The notes under the pieces: generated by a model | Told to the model about the DNA's origin: nothing | Seen by the model: only the letters and a program-made list of their open reading frames with translations | The model's database searches: none | Program-made: the position numbers and the translations under genes | DNA from: Ampullimonas aquatilis | GTDB taxonomy: Bacteria; Pseudomonadota; Gammaproteobacteria; Burkholderiales; Burkholderiaceae_D | Assembly: GCF_049675895.1 (NCBI RefSeq) | Contig: NZ_CP183834.1 | Location: forward strand, 2,232,001-2,296,000 | Length of the DNA stretch: 64,000 nucleotides | Reading direction: 5' to 3' | In this document: piece after piece, positions 52,047 through 60,868 of the stretch | How the letters are laid out: each line of letters begins with the position of its first letter | Numbering within the stretch: the first letter of the stretch is position 1

Positions 52047-52523
52047 ATGCAAGGCGATAAAAAAGTTATCGAATTTCTCAATGCCCAGCTCAAAAATGAA
52101 CTGACCGCCATCAATCAATACTTTTTGCATGCACGCATGTACAAACACTGGGGCCTGACCAAACTGGGCAAACATGAATACGATGAATCCATTGAAGAAA
52201 TGAAGCACGCCGACAAACTGATCGAACGGATTTTTACGCTCGACGGTTTGCCCAACCTGCAAGATCTGCACAAACTGCTGATTGGTGAAACCACCGAAGA
52301 AATTCTGAACAGTGATCTGCAAATTGAACTGGGTTCACAAATCACCCTAAAAGATGCCATCGCCTATTGCGAAACCGTCCGTGATTATGTGTCGCGCGAT
52401 GTCTTTCAGGAAATTCTGGACGATACCGAAGAACACATCGACTGGATTGAAACCCAGATTGATCTGATCGCTAAAGTGGGTATTCAAAACTATCAACAGA
52501 GCGGTGCTGACATTCCAAGCTGA
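52047..52523 (+). CDS. bfr: bacterioferritin, heme-ligand type
   Basis: 158 residues. Met52, the axial heme ligand, is present (EEMKHAD). Ferroxidase ligands Glu18, Glu51, His54, Glu94 and His130 are present, but position 127, normally Glu, is Thr (DDTEEH; codon ACC). In organisms with mixed bacterioferritins one subunit type keeps heme and has an incomplete ferroxidase site; this may be that type. CGGAG precedes the ATG. It lies upstream of bfd, whose product releases its iron. Confidence 0.95.
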   Translation: MQGDKKVIEFLNAQLKNELTAINQYFLHARMYKHWGLTKLGKHEYDESIEEMKHADKLIERIFTLDGLPNLQDLHKLLIGETTEEILNSDLQIELGSQITLKDAIAYCETVRDYVSRDVFQEILDDTEEHIDWIETQIDLIAKVGIQNYQQSGADIPS

Positions 52524-52682
52524 TTGGACCAACTCGGCAACGGCGCATCAGCCACCTCGATGCGCCAATATACTCTACACCAGTAAATTATTTTGATCAA
52601 TAAATCAGCACTTGAGAAGTATTATTTTGTGCATACCCCCTTAAATTGATCTAATTTCACGATCATCATAGTACTTTTACCG

Positions 52683-52731
52683 CACTACCCCTTCACTACC
52701 CCCTCAATCCCTCCCTCACTACTTCTGCCCA
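52683..52731. repeat. pyrimidine-rich short repeats in the bfr-bfd gap
   Basis: CACTACCCC, CACTACCCCC and CACTAC recur within 49 bases that are almost purine-free on the + strand. The rest of the 455-base gap (52524-52978) holds two Fur-box-like sites and no gene. Confidence 0.45.
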
Positions 52732-52835
52732 CACAGATCTCCAATCGAGCCCTTGGCACGTAAATTTCTATATAGAAGCTGCAAGTAAAGTTTGTCTTGA
52801 TTGAGTGTCAAGTTTGAAGCAAAGCCAACATTATC

Positions 52836-52896
52836 AAGAATGATTCTTATTTACTTGTTTTTTTTATCATATTGAATAATAATGATTCTCATTGGC
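52836..52896 (+). promoter_or_regulatory. two Fur-box-like sites upstream of bfd
   Basis: AATAATGATTCTCATTGGC (52878-52896) matches 14 of 19 bases of GATAATGATAATCATTATC. AAGAATGATTCTTATTTAC (52836-52854) matches 12 of 19 and contains the perfect palindrome AAGAATgATTCTT-like core. Both lie upstream of bfd and downstream of bfr. Confidence 0.65.
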
Positions 52897-52978
52897 TATA
52901 TTATTTATAATTGATTATGCAGTCCGGCAAGCTTTTCGAGTAACTCACGCCGCGCCGCTTCACTTTAAAGGTAATGAC

Positions 52979-53233
52979 ATGATTGTCTGTGTTTGCAAAG
53001 CCGTATCAGAGCGCCACATTCGCCAGGCCCTTAAAGAAGGCATGGCAGAAACTTTTGATGATCTGCAAATTGATCTGGGTCTGGCTACCTGCTGCGGCAA
53101 ATGCGAGAGTGCTGCTCGTGCCATGGTTGAAACTCATCAAACGGTTGAGCGCGCCAGGCAAGAAGAGGTGCCACGTCGCATCATTCCAATCATGGCCATC
53201 ACACACGCCAATCCATTGAACATGCCAGGCTAA
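52979..53233 (+). CDS. bfd: bacterioferritin-associated ferredoxin
   Basis: 84 residues. [2Fe-2S] ligands Cys4, Cys6, Cys39 and Cys42 (MIVCVCKAVSE and CCGKC); an extra Cys38 is next to the third ligand. Bfd docks on bacterioferritin heme and reduces the core to mobilise iron. The ATG at 52979 follows AAAGGTAA. Fur-box-like sites upstream suggest induction at low iron, as in other bacteria. The C-terminal 20 residues after the domain are not conserved. Confidence 0.94.
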   Translation: MIVCVCKAVSERHIRQALKEGMAETFDDLQIDLGLATCCGKCESAARAMVETHQTVERARQEEVPRRIIPIMAITHANPLNMPG

Positions 53234-53352
53234 ATATTTGATACTGCTTCGAACCATAACAACAAATTAATTAGTAAACCCCAATCAACGACAGTAATAG
53301 CGAGCCACTGAACTAAACAGCGCCAGCCAGCAATCTCAACCAGGAATTGACT

Positions 53353-53421
53353 ATGGAACTGTTAATTAGCCTCATTGTGGCTTGTGCGATTTCCTTTTGC
53401 CTTTTTTCTGGACCATCATGA
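53353..53421 (+). CDS. 22-residue hydrophobic leader peptide, coupled to the cytochrome gene
   Basis: ATG to TGA frame for MELLISLIVACAISFCLFSG followed by PS. AGGA lies eight bases upstream, and its stop overlaps the start of the diheme cytochrome gene (ATGA at 53418-53421). It could be a single-helix membrane peptide or a leader whose translation opens the next gene. No homologue known to me; the evidence is the ribosome site, the overlap and the composition only. Confidence 0.45.
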   Translation: MELLISLIVACAISFCLFSGPS

Positions 53422-54686
53422 AATACTTATCCTTACCACGCTTGCGAGACAACATCATTCGTGCAAGTCAACGACTGCGGATTGACCGCTTAAGTTGCGC
53501 TAGTCGTTTAATTCTCTTGTTCGCAATAGTTCCACTGCTCAACGCTTGTGGTGGTGGCGGTGGTGGCACCAGCAGCAATAGCAGTGAAACCGTCAGTGTC
53601 AGCATGAGTCCAGCAGCACAGCTCGGTGAACAGATTTTCAAGGATGTTTCATTGTCGGCCTCAGGCAAAATGTCATGCGCCACCTGCCATGATCCAGCCC
53701 ATGCCCATGCACAAAGCAATGATTTATCGGTGCAACTCGGTGGCCCCAATCTGGACGTACCAGGATTTCGAGCTGTACCGTCATTACGTTATTTAAATAC
53801 TACACCAGCCTTTTTCTTTGACAAGGAAGGCACACCAACCGGCGGCTTTAATCGCGATGGTCGCGCTCAGAGTCTGGCCGAACAGGCCCAGCGCCCCTTT
53901 CTTGCCCCACATGAGATGGCCAATGAGATTGCCGCCAACGTCATTGATAAGCTCAAGAAAGCCAGTTATGTGGAAACTTTTCGCAAGGTCTATGGTGCCG
54001 GTATTCTGGATGATGCCGACACAGCCTTAAACCGGGTGCAGCAAGCATTGCAAGCCTATCAACTGGAAGACAGCGACTTCCATCCTTTTGATTCCAAATA
54101 CGACGCCTTTCTGGCAGGCAAGTCTTCATTGACCGACTCTGAATTACGTGGTCTGGCACTATTCAATAATCCTACCAAAGGCAACTGCATTGGCTGCCAT
54201 CCCAGTACCAAGGGCAGTAACGGCTCCCCGCCATTATTTACTGATTTTACTTATGACAATCTTGGTGTACCACGCAATACGACGATTGCTGCCACGGCCG
54301 ACGACAGTTACTTTGACCTCGGTTTATGTGGACCAGATCGTACCGACCTGAGTAGCAGCGCAGCCCTCTGCGGCGCCTTCAAAGTACCCAGCCTGCGCAA
54401 TGTTGCTACCCGCAAGGTGTTCTTCCACAACGGTCGCTTTACCAATCTGCGTGACACACTGGGCTTTTATGTGCGGCGCGATATCAATCCCGAAGAATGG
54501 TATCCACTAGCGGCAGATGGCACTGTCCTCAAATTCAATGATCTGCCAGCGCAATATCAGGGCAACGTCAACATCACCGAAGTCCCCTATAACCGTCAAC
54601 GTGGTGGCGTGGCCGCATTGAATGCCACTGAAATCGACGACGTGATCCAGTTTCTCAATACCCTGACCGACGGCTACAAACCCTGA
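53418..54686 (+). CDS. diheme cytochrome c peroxidase-like lipoprotein
   Basis: 422 residues. The signal ends in a lipobox, LLNAC44, followed by a Gly run (GGGGGG), so it is membrane-anchored outside the cytoplasm. Two c-type heme sites: CATCH (87-91) and CIGCH (257-261). The spacing and stretches such as FNRDGRAQSLAEQAQRPFLAPHEMAN and FKVPSLRNVATRKVFFHNGRF are those of the CcpA/MauG family. It may reduce peroxide or oxidise a partner. The neighbouring porin, flavoprotein and iron permease suggest an iron-linked redox job (inference). Confidence 0.9.
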   Translation: MKYLSLPRLRDNIIRASQRLRIDRLSCASRLILLFAIVPLLNACGGGGGGTSSNSSETVSVSMSPAAQLGEQIFKDVSLSASGKMSCATCHDPAHAHAQSNDLSVQLGGPNLDVPGFRAVPSLRYLNTTPAFFFDKEGTPTGGFNRDGRAQSLAEQAQRPFLAPHEMANEIAANVIDKLKKASYVETFRKVYGAGILDDADTALNRVQQALQAYQLEDSDFHPFDSKYDAFLAGKSSLTDSELRGLALFNNPTKGNCIGCHPSTKGSNGSPPLFTDFTYDNLGVPRNTTIAATADDSYFDLGLCGPDRTDLSSSAALCGAFKVPSLRNVATRKVFFHNGRFTNLRDTLGFYVRRDINPEEWYPLAADGTVLKFNDLPAQYQGNVNITEVPYNRQRGGVAALNATEIDDVIQFLNTLTDGYKP

Positions 54687-54728
54687 TTGACCATCAGATA
54701 GCCCCTTTTCAACTTAACCATCGCCATC

Positions 54729-56066
54729 ATGAAAAATCACCTCATTCCCAAGACCCTGGTACTCAGCCTGTCCATGCTTGGCCTGCCACTGGCAGCGCAA
54801 GCCTCCGAAGCAGCCTTGCTGAAGCGTATTGAAAAACTGGCAGCCGAACTGGAGCAAGTCAAGGCCGAGCTGCAAGCCACCAAACAGAAAACCGATGTGG
54901 TTGAACAGAAACAGGAAGTTCTGATTGCAAGACCTGTCCCGGTCGCACCTGCGCCAATCATCGTTCAGACAGCGCCCGCACCAGTCGTCACCGCTACGGC
55001 CCCGGTCAGCAGCACACCACAAACAGTGATTACCGGTTATGGTGAAATCAATTACAACCGGCCTAAAGACGCCAGCCAGGCGCAAGCCGATGTACGTCGT
55101 GCCGTCATTGGCCTTCAGCATCGCTTTGACGACAAAACCAAACTGGTTACCGAGTTTGAATGGGAGCACGCTATTGTTTCAGCTGACGATAGCGGTGAAT
55201 CAGAAGTTGAACAAATTTACATCGAGCGTGAATTTGACAACGGCCTGCGCGCCAAAGGTGGTCTGTTCCTGATTCCACTGGGTCTGCTCAATACCAATCA
55301 CGAGCCAACCGCCTATTACGGCGTCGAGCGCAATTTTATTGAAACTGCCATCATTCCTTCAACCTGGCGTGAAGCAGGGGCTTCGGTATCCAGCACCATG
55401 GACAATGGTCTGACATGGGATGCCGGCCTGACAACCGGTTTCAATCTGACCAAATGGGACGCTGCCGGTACCGATGGACTCGAATCCCCATTGGGTAGTA
55501 TTCACCAGGAAGGCCAACTGGCCAAATCACGCGATCTGAGTGTCTTTGGTGCGCTCAACTGGCGCGGTGTACCCGGCCTGCTGCTGGGTGGCGGTATATT
55601 TACCGGCAAGGCTGGTCACAAGACAGCCGGTTTTGCTGCCAATGATGCCCGTGTCACCTTGTGGGATCTGCATGCGCGCTACAACCTCGGTGCCTGGGAT
55701 CTGTCAGCTCTCTATGCCCGCGGTACCATCAGTAATACCGATGCAATCAATCTGACATTGGTAGGCAATCCGACCCTGATACCAGCCTCTTTCCAGGGCT
55801 GGTATGCCCAGGCTGCCTACGCCTTGTGGCAATCGGGTAATTACAAACTCAGCCCCTTTATTCGCTATGAGCAATACAATACGGCCAAGAGCTATGCCTC
55901 GCTCCCTGCTGGTTTAGGTAATAGCAGTGGCCCCGACGAAAAAGTTACCACCCTTGGTGCCAATCTGTGGCTTAGTGAAGGCGTAGTGCTAAAAGCCGAC
56001 TATCAAAAGTTTCGTCAGGACAAGACTCGTGACAGACTTGACCTGGGAATTGGTTACTCATTCTGA
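54729..56066 (+). CDS. porin with N-terminal coiled coil (OprO/P-like)
   Basis: 445 residues: signal peptide (VLSLSMLGLPLAAQA), a coiled-coil of about 40 residues (LLKRIEKLAAELEQVKAELQATKQ, split here), a Pro/Ala/Val-rich linker, then a beta-barrel (from TVITGYGEINYNRP) ending in Phe (LDLGIGYSF). Similar to phosphate-selective porin relatives often seen in metal or iron operons. Its stop overlaps the next start (TGATG). Confidence 0.85.
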   Translation: MKNHLIPKTLVLSLSMLGLPLAAQASEAALLKRIEKLAAELEQVKAELQATKQKTDVVEQKQEVLIARPVPVAPAPIIVQTAPAPVVTATAPVSSTPQTVITGYGEINYNRPKDASQAQADVRRAVIGLQHRFDDKTKLVTEFEWEHAIVSADDSGESEVEQIYIEREFDNGLRAKGGLFLIPLGLLNTNHEPTAYYGVERNFIETAIIPSTWREAGASVSSTMDNGLTWDAGLTTGFNLTKWDAAGTDGLESPLGSIHQEGQLAKSRDLSVFGALNWRGVPGLLLGGGIFTGKAGHKTAGFAANDARVTLWDLHARYNLGAWDLSALYARGTISNTDAINLTLVGNPTLIPASFQGWYAQAAYALWQSGNYKLSPFIRYEQYNTAKSYASLPAGLGNSSGPDEKVTTLGANLWLSEGVVLKADYQKFRQDKTRDRLDLGIGYSF

Positions 56067-56611
56067 TGAAAAAACGGTATAGCAACCTGACAGCGTTGGC
56101 CGTACTTGCTACGGCAAGTACATCGGCTTGGGCTACCCAATATCTGACGGCAGAAGAAGCGCAACGTGTATTGTTTCCCGAAGCAACCCAGTTTCAGGAC
56201 AATAATCTGCAACTCAGTGCCGAACAGATGAAACAGATCGAACAGCTAGCTGCCCTGCCCGCCCGCTCCCAAAGCTGGCGGGTTTTTAGCGCTTATAAAG
56301 ACACGACATTACTGGGCTATATAGTCATTGACGACGTCATTGGCAAATTTGAATTAATCAGTTATGCGGTGGGCATTGCCCCGGATGCCAGCATTAGGCA
56401 GATTGAAATTTTGGCCTACCGGGAAAGTCATGGTTTTGAAATCCGTAATGCCGCCTGGCGCAAACAGTTTGTCGGCAAACATGTGCAGGATGGTTTGGTG
56501 GTTGGCAATGGTATTGCCAATATCAGCGGCGCCACATTGTCATGTACCCATATTACCGATGGGGTGCGTCGTATTGCTGCCTTGGCGCAGATCATGCTCA
56601 AGCAAAAATGA
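56066..56611 (+). CDS. periplasmic FMN-binding (flavinylated) protein
   Basis: 181 residues with a signal peptide (LTALAVLATASTSAWA) and the flavinylation motif SGATLS at 154-159; Ser159 is the predicted FMN attachment site. Such domains (as in NqrC, RnfG and NosR) receive FMN on Ser/Thr from ApbE. The gene overlaps that of an ApbE transferase, the expected enzyme. It probably carries electrons between the membrane protein and the cytochrome or a ferric substrate (inference). Confidence 0.9.
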   Translation: MKKRYSNLTALAVLATASTSAWATQYLTAEEAQRVLFPEATQFQDNNLQLSAEQMKQIEQLAALPARSQSWRVFSAYKDTTLLGYIVIDDVIGKFELISYAVGIAPDASIRQIEILAYRESHGFEIRNAAWRKQFVGKHVQDGLVVGNGIANISGATLSCTHITDGVRRIAALAQIMLKQK

Positions 56612-57435
56612 AACGGCGCGCCCAACCCTGGCTTGGTACGCTGGTCGAGATCACCATTTTCGATGAGGTGTTTGATAACATCGCTTTCGATATGGCTTTT
56701 GCCAGTATTGCACGCGACCATGCCTTGATGAGCTTTCATGCACCGGATAGTGATGTCAGTAAAATCAATCAAGCAACATTAAATACACCTATCCAGGTGG
56801 CTGCCGAAACCTATGCAGTTTTACAAACCGCACTCTTGATCGGTCGCGCCAGTAGTGGACTATTTAATATTGCCTGTGCACCACGCATGGTGGCGTGGGA
56901 ATTTTTGCCCGACATTGCCTCATCATCTTCATCCGATAATCCTGTCCAAGCGCATGAGGCTTTATGGCTAACCTCTGATCAATCAGTCATCAAACGACAA
57001 CCCTGTCTGATTGATCTTGGTGGTATTGCCAAAGGCTTTGCAGTTGATCAGGCTTTATTTGCGCTACAACAGGCAGGTGTCCATCATGCCTGCATCAATG
57101 CTGGTGGCGATTTGCGCTGCATGGGTGAATCGGCGATACCCGTATGGATTCGTCACCCTCGTTTTGCCGACACACCGCCGATCCCACAAATCTTACAAAA
57201 TCGTGCAATGGCTACATCAGGCACCTATTTTTCTGCCAAGACCTTGCGCGATGACAAAGTCAGCGCCTTGGTGAATGGTATAAATCTGCAGGCCGTCATC
57301 AAATTGAGCAGCGCCAGCGTTGTAGCAGAAAGCTGCATGGTGGCTGATGCGCTGACTAAAGTCGTCATTGCGACAGAAAATGCTTATCATTCACTTTTGC
57401 AACAATTTTCTGCCCACGCTATTTATCTCGACTGA
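56608..57435 (+). CDS. apbE: FAD:protein FMN transferase (ApbE)
   Basis: 275 residues. Family motifs DLGGIAKGFAVD, NAGGDLRCMG and ESCMVADALTKVV (Mg/FAD binding). It moves FMN from FAD to a Ser/Thr of partner proteins. No obvious lipobox or signal at the ATG used (56608), which overlaps the FMN-binding gene (ATGA), so export is unclear; most ApbE proteins work in the periplasm. It differs from the usual form at the last motif (TKVV for the common TAL). Confidence 0.92.
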   Translation: MKRRAQPWLGTLVEITIFDEVFDNIAFDMAFASIARDHALMSFHAPDSDVSKINQATLNTPIQVAAETYAVLQTALLIGRASSGLFNIACAPRMVAWEFLPDIASSSSSDNPVQAHEALWLTSDQSVIKRQPCLIDLGGIAKGFAVDQALFALQQAGVHHACINAGGDLRCMGESAIPVWIRHPRFADTPPIPQILQNRAMATSGTYFSAKTLRDDKVSALVNGINLQAVIKLSSASVVAESCMVADALTKVVIATENAYHSLLQQFSAHAIYLD

Positions 57436-57442
57436 CTCTGTC

Positions 57443-57949
57443 ATGCGTACTCATAAGCATCGTCTACATCATCATCCCATTACCCAACCCAGCCAGCGCA
57501 GCGGCTCGGGTTTACAGTTGGAAACCTGGCACCGACGTGTGCTTTATGTCACCTTTATCACATTGTTCGCCACTGGCTTGGGCTGGTTGCTCGCCCATTT
57601 TTTTCTGCAGGTACAAACCGAATTCGGCCCTAGCATTCATCCTGTCGAACCTCTCTCAATGAAAATGCATGGTGCTGCGGCCATGCTCGCCCTGTTTTTT
57701 GTGGGTAGTCTGTTGAATATCCATATCCGGCGCGCCTTATCCGTCAAGCGCAATCAAGATTCCGGCTGGAGTTTGATTGTGATATTGAGTGCTTTGACCC
57801 TGACTGGCTATGTTTTGTATTACCTGAGCAGTGAAACCAGTCGACCGATTTGGTCCGTATTACATTGGTCAATCGGCTTATTGTTACCGGTGGCACTGAC
57901 TTTGCACGTAAGCCGGGGACGAAATTGGAAAAAGCCAGTCATTATTTGA
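57443..57949 (+). CDS. four-helix membrane protein, possibly heme-binding
   Basis: 168 residues with a His-rich N-terminus (THKHRLHHHP) and four helices (VLYVTFITLFATGLGWLLAH; HGAAAMLALFFVGSLLNIHI; WSLIVILSALTLTGYVLYYL; HWSIGLLLPVALTLHV). Histidines at the starts of helices 2 and 4 and the end of helix 4 could hold hemes, as in cytochrome b561 or DUF4405-type electron-transfer proteins. It lies seven bases after apbE. A role handing quinone-level electrons to the flavoprotein is inference. Confidence 0.7.
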   Translation: MRTHKHRLHHHPITQPSQRSGSGLQLETWHRRVLYVTFITLFATGLGWLLAHFFLQVQTEFGPSIHPVEPLSMKMHGAAAMLALFFVGSLLNIHIRRALSVKRNQDSGWSLIVILSALTLTGYVLYYLSSETSRPIWSVLHWSIGLLLPVALTLHVSRGRNWKKPVII

Positions 57950-57988
57950 TTATTTTGTAATAACACTTCTCATTTAGCAAATTTCCAA

Positions 57989-58007
57989 TATAATGAGAAT
58001 CATTATC
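57989..58007 (+). promoter_or_regulatory. Fur box ahead of the FTR1 gene
   Basis: TATAATGAGAATCATTATC matches 17 of 19 bases of the Fur consensus GATAATGATAATCATTATC. It lies 26 bases before the FTR1 start and so should overlap the promoter. Confidence 0.9.
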
Positions 58008-58032
58008 ATTTAGATTTATTTAAGGAGCAGTC

Positions 58033-58827
58033 ATGTTTTCTACACTCATGATCACCCTGCGCGAAGGCCTCGAAGCTTTTCTGATTGTTGCCATTTCCAT
58101 GGCCTATCTGCGCAAGAGCGGCCGCGGGGAACTGGTTGGCGCAGTCAAGGGTGGCTTGATCGCAGCCATTGTGCTATCCATCGGATTGGGCATTATTCTG
58201 GCACGCATTGGCGCGCTGACGCCAGTTTGGGAAGGTACCTTGGCTTTACTGGCTGCCATCCTCGTGATTTACTGTACTGTGCATATGTTCAAGATGGGCA
58301 AGCACATGAAAAAGGAAATCGACACCCGTCTAGGCAGTACGCAAAATCAATCACACGGTAAGGCTTATCTGGCTGTGTTTGGTTTTACCTTGCTGATGGT
58401 CGGTCGTGAAGGAGTTGAAACAGCCACCATGCTGGCTTCGTTGGCAGTCAATCAAACCCTGCAGCATCTGCTTTGGGGTGGTCTGGTGGGGGTGGCACTG
58501 GCCGGTCTAATGGCGATGGCTTGGGGTAAATATGGTCACAAGGTCAACCTGTCGCGCTTCTTTCAGGTCACTGCCATTTTCATGGTGCTCTTTTCGATCC
58601 AACTGGTGATCTACGCCTTTCATGAATATTCAGAAGGTGGTGTTCTGCCATTGCTGGACAATGAATATTGGCATGAGGCGACCGAAGACTGGAGCCCGCA
58701 GGGTCAGTATGGCCAATGGCTTTCCTATGGCCTGATCCTGGTTCCCGGTGTATGGTTGCTGTACGCATGGCTCAAAGACAAATCGGTTGCTTCGTCCGCG
58801 CCCTTGACAGTCGAAGCCCATAAATAG
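58033..58827 (+). CDS. FTR1/EfeU-type iron permease
   Basis: 264 residues, seven helices. Both REXXE iron motifs are present: REGLE at 10-14 and REGVE at 125-129. FTR1 proteins pass iron across the inner membrane, usually after oxidation by a partner. No EfeO or EfeB gene is here; the upstream diheme cytochrome and flavoprotein may replace them (inference). GGAG lies before the ATG and a strong Fur box upstream. Confidence 0.95.
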   Translation: MFSTLMITLREGLEAFLIVAISMAYLRKSGRGELVGAVKGGLIAAIVLSIGLGIILARIGALTPVWEGTLALLAAILVIYCTVHMFKMGKHMKKEIDTRLGSTQNQSHGKAYLAVFGFTLLMVGREGVETATMLASLAVNQTLQHLLWGGLVGVALAGLMAMAWGKYGHKVNLSRFFQVTAIFMVLFSIQLVIYAFHEYSEGGVLPLLDNEYWHEATEDWSPQGQYGQWLSYGLILVPGVWLLYAWLKDKSVASSAPLTVEAHK

Positions 58828-58883
58828 ATCGTCAGCTGCAATCACTCATCACTTACTTATCTGATATTTGCAGAGGCAATACA

Positions 58884-59627
58884 ATGAGCACTCTTGCTTA
58901 CCCTTTCACCATTGCAACACGTCTCCGGCAAGAGACTGCAAACACTGACTCCACTATGTTCTCCGCACGCAGAATCCAGGCACTGCTTCTTGTTGTATTG
59001 CTTCATATTGCCCTGCTTTACGCACTCCAGTCAGGGCTGATGATGCGTATTGCAGAGCAGATCGTTCCCAAGGAAATCATGGCAACGCTGGTAGCGCCAC
59101 CAGCGCCCAAAATTATTGAAGCGCCTCCCACCCCCGAAAAGAAAGTGGAGCCCAAAGAAAAGCCCCTGATCAAACCAACACCTAAACAAACTTTTGTGCC
59201 AGATCGCCCCAAAGTAGTCAATAACACCCCAAGCGAAACTGCAATCACAGTACCAATGAGCAAAGAGGAGCCCAGCCCTGCCCCTTCCCCGGCGGCGGCG
59301 CCAGTAGTTGCAGCGGCACCGCCAGCACCACCCACGCCGCCGGCACCTAAAATCATTAGTGGCGTGGAATACATTCGTGCCCCTGCTCCCATTTATCCTC
59401 CACTGTCCAGGCGCATGAATGAAGAGGGTAAAGTGGTATTGCGGGTCATTGTCAACGAACATGGCCATGCCGAAAAGGCGAGCATCATCACCTCAAGTGG
59501 TTCTGCCCGACTGGATGAAGCCGCCCGTGATGCTGTGCTCAAAGCACAGTACAAACCTTATATTGAAGATGGTCATGGTATCCCGGTATCAGTGGTGGTA
59601 CCCATTTCATTTAGTCTTGATGGCTGA
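58884..59627 (+). CDS. tonB: TonB energy transducer
   Basis: 247 residues: one N-terminal membrane helix (IQALLLVVLLHIALLYALQSG), a Pro/Lys/Ala-rich periplasmic spacer (residues about 75-155) and a C-terminal TonB domain (YPPLSRRMNEEGKVVLRVIV, ARDAVLKAQYKPY). It transfers proton-motive energy to outer-membrane receptors. AGAGG precedes the ATG at 58884; a second ATG at 58956 has no ribosome site. First gene of a tonB-exbB-exbD set serving the heme receptor at the right edge. Confidence 0.94.
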   Translation: MSTLAYPFTIATRLRQETANTDSTMFSARRIQALLLVVLLHIALLYALQSGLMMRIAEQIVPKEIMATLVAPPAPKIIEAPPTPEKKVEPKEKPLIKPTPKQTFVPDRPKVVNNTPSETAITVPMSKEEPSPAPSPAAAPVVAAAPPAPPTPPAPKIISGVEYIRAPAPIYPPLSRRMNEEGKVVLRVIVNEHGHAEKASIITSSGSARLDEAARDAVLKAQYKPYIEDGHGIPVSVVVPISFSLDG

Positions 59628-59677
59628 CTGATTGATGAGTTTTCAACTTTTTTGATGATATTTTTTAGGAGTTTTTT

Positions 59678-60406
59678 GTGGATCAATACGGTTTAGGCAG
59701 TCTCTGGTCACAGGGTGATTTTGTGACCCGCAGCATTGCAATCATTTTGCTGATCATGTCGGTGTTATCCTGGTTTGTGATGATCGTCAAGACACTCGAT
59801 CTGCTGCGGCTTAAAAAGGCAGCCAACTCAGCCAAACATCGCTTTTGGCATTCCGCCACGCTGGAAGAAGGCTTGACAACCTTGGGCGATGCCCGTGACA
59901 ACCCTTTTGCCATTGTTGCCAGCAGCGGAATTGAAGCCGCCCAGCACCATCGTGACAGCAAGCCACATCTGCATGACACGCTGGACATATCCGACTGGAT
60001 TACCGGCAGTCTGCAGGGCGCCATTGATGACACCGTCAGTACCATCAACAGCGGCCTGGGCGTACTCGCTTCGGTGGGTTCCACTGCACCATTTGTCGGT
60101 CTGTTCGGTACGGTATGGGGCATTTATCATGCCCTGATCTCAATTGGTGCCTCGGGTCAGGCCAGTATCGACAAAGTTGCCGGGCCAGTCGGTGAATCAC
60201 TGATCATGACGGCACTCGGGCTGGCCGTCGCCATACCTGCCGTACTCGGCTACAACGCCATCAATCGCAGCAATAAAGGCATCATCAACAAGCTCAATGG
60301 CTTTGCGCGTGATCTGCATGCCTATCTGGTGACCGGTAGCCGAGTTGGTAAAAATGCCACCAACCCGCAAACTGAAATCCGCGTCACACCGCTCAAGCAC
60401 GCCTGA
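59678..60406 (+). CDS. exbB: ExbB proton-channel subunit
   Basis: 242 residues, three helices, MotA/TolQ/ExbB family (GLGVLASVGSTAPFVGLFGTVWGI, PVGESLIMTALGLAVAIPAVLGYN). Starts at GTG with AGGAG upstream. With ExbD it powers TonB. Confidence 0.95.
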   Translation: MDQYGLGSLWSQGDFVTRSIAIILLIMSVLSWFVMIVKTLDLLRLKKAANSAKHRFWHSATLEEGLTTLGDARDNPFAIVASSGIEAAQHHRDSKPHLHDTLDISDWITGSLQGAIDDTVSTINSGLGVLASVGSTAPFVGLFGTVWGIYHALISIGASGQASIDKVAGPVGESLIMTALGLAVAIPAVLGYNAINRSNKGIINKLNGFARDLHAYLVTGSRVGKNATNPQTEIRVTPLKHA

Positions 60407-60423
60407 AACGCGAGGGAATCAGC

Positions 60424-60840
60424 ATGGCTTTTAATACGAATAGCAGTGATGATGCTGACATGTCCGACATCAACATGACCCCGCTGGTCGATGTGATGCT
60501 GGTACTGCTGATCATTTTCATCATCACCATCCCGGTGATGAACCACGCCGTCAAGATTGATCTGCCTCAGGCTGCCACACAGCCTGATGAACCCAAACCA
60601 CAGAATATCAATATCGCCATTGATGCTGACGGCCGGGTTTTCTGGAATGAAGCGCTGCTGGATGACACCGGTCTGCAACAGGCTCTGGTGCAGGCGGCCC
60701 AGCTCAATCCGCAGCCTGAACTGCATCTGCGAGCTGATCGCAATGTCCGTTATGACAGCGTGGCGCAAGTCATGTCAGCGGCCAATAATGCCGGCCTGAG
60801 CAAAATCGGTTTTGTGACCGACCCGCAACAAAAGCGTTGA
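60424..60840 (+). CDS. exbD: ExbD proton-channel subunit
   Basis: 138 residues. One N-terminal helix carrying the essential Asp (MTPLVDVMLVLLIIFII), then a periplasmic domain. GAGGGAA lies before the ATG; 17 bases after exbB. Confidence 0.95.
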   Translation: MAFNTNSSDDADMSDINMTPLVDVMLVLLIIFIITIPVMNHAVKIDLPQAATQPDEPKPQNINIAIDADGRVFWNEALLDDTGLQQALVQAAQLNPQPELHLRADRNVRYDSVAQVMSAANNAGLSKIGFVTDPQQKR

Positions 60841-60868
60841 AGCAGTCCTTGTCTTGAAAGGAGTCATC

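Noticed and set aside
52683..52731. Pyrimidine-rich repeats considered as a CRISPR-like or tandem array
   Set aside because: Units are only 6-10 bases, uneven in spacing and without spacers of constant length.
53382..53417. Upstream GTG start for the diheme lipoprotein
   Set aside because: It adds 12 residues before the signal peptide and overlaps the small leader frame; the ATG at 53418 gives a normal lipoprotein signal.
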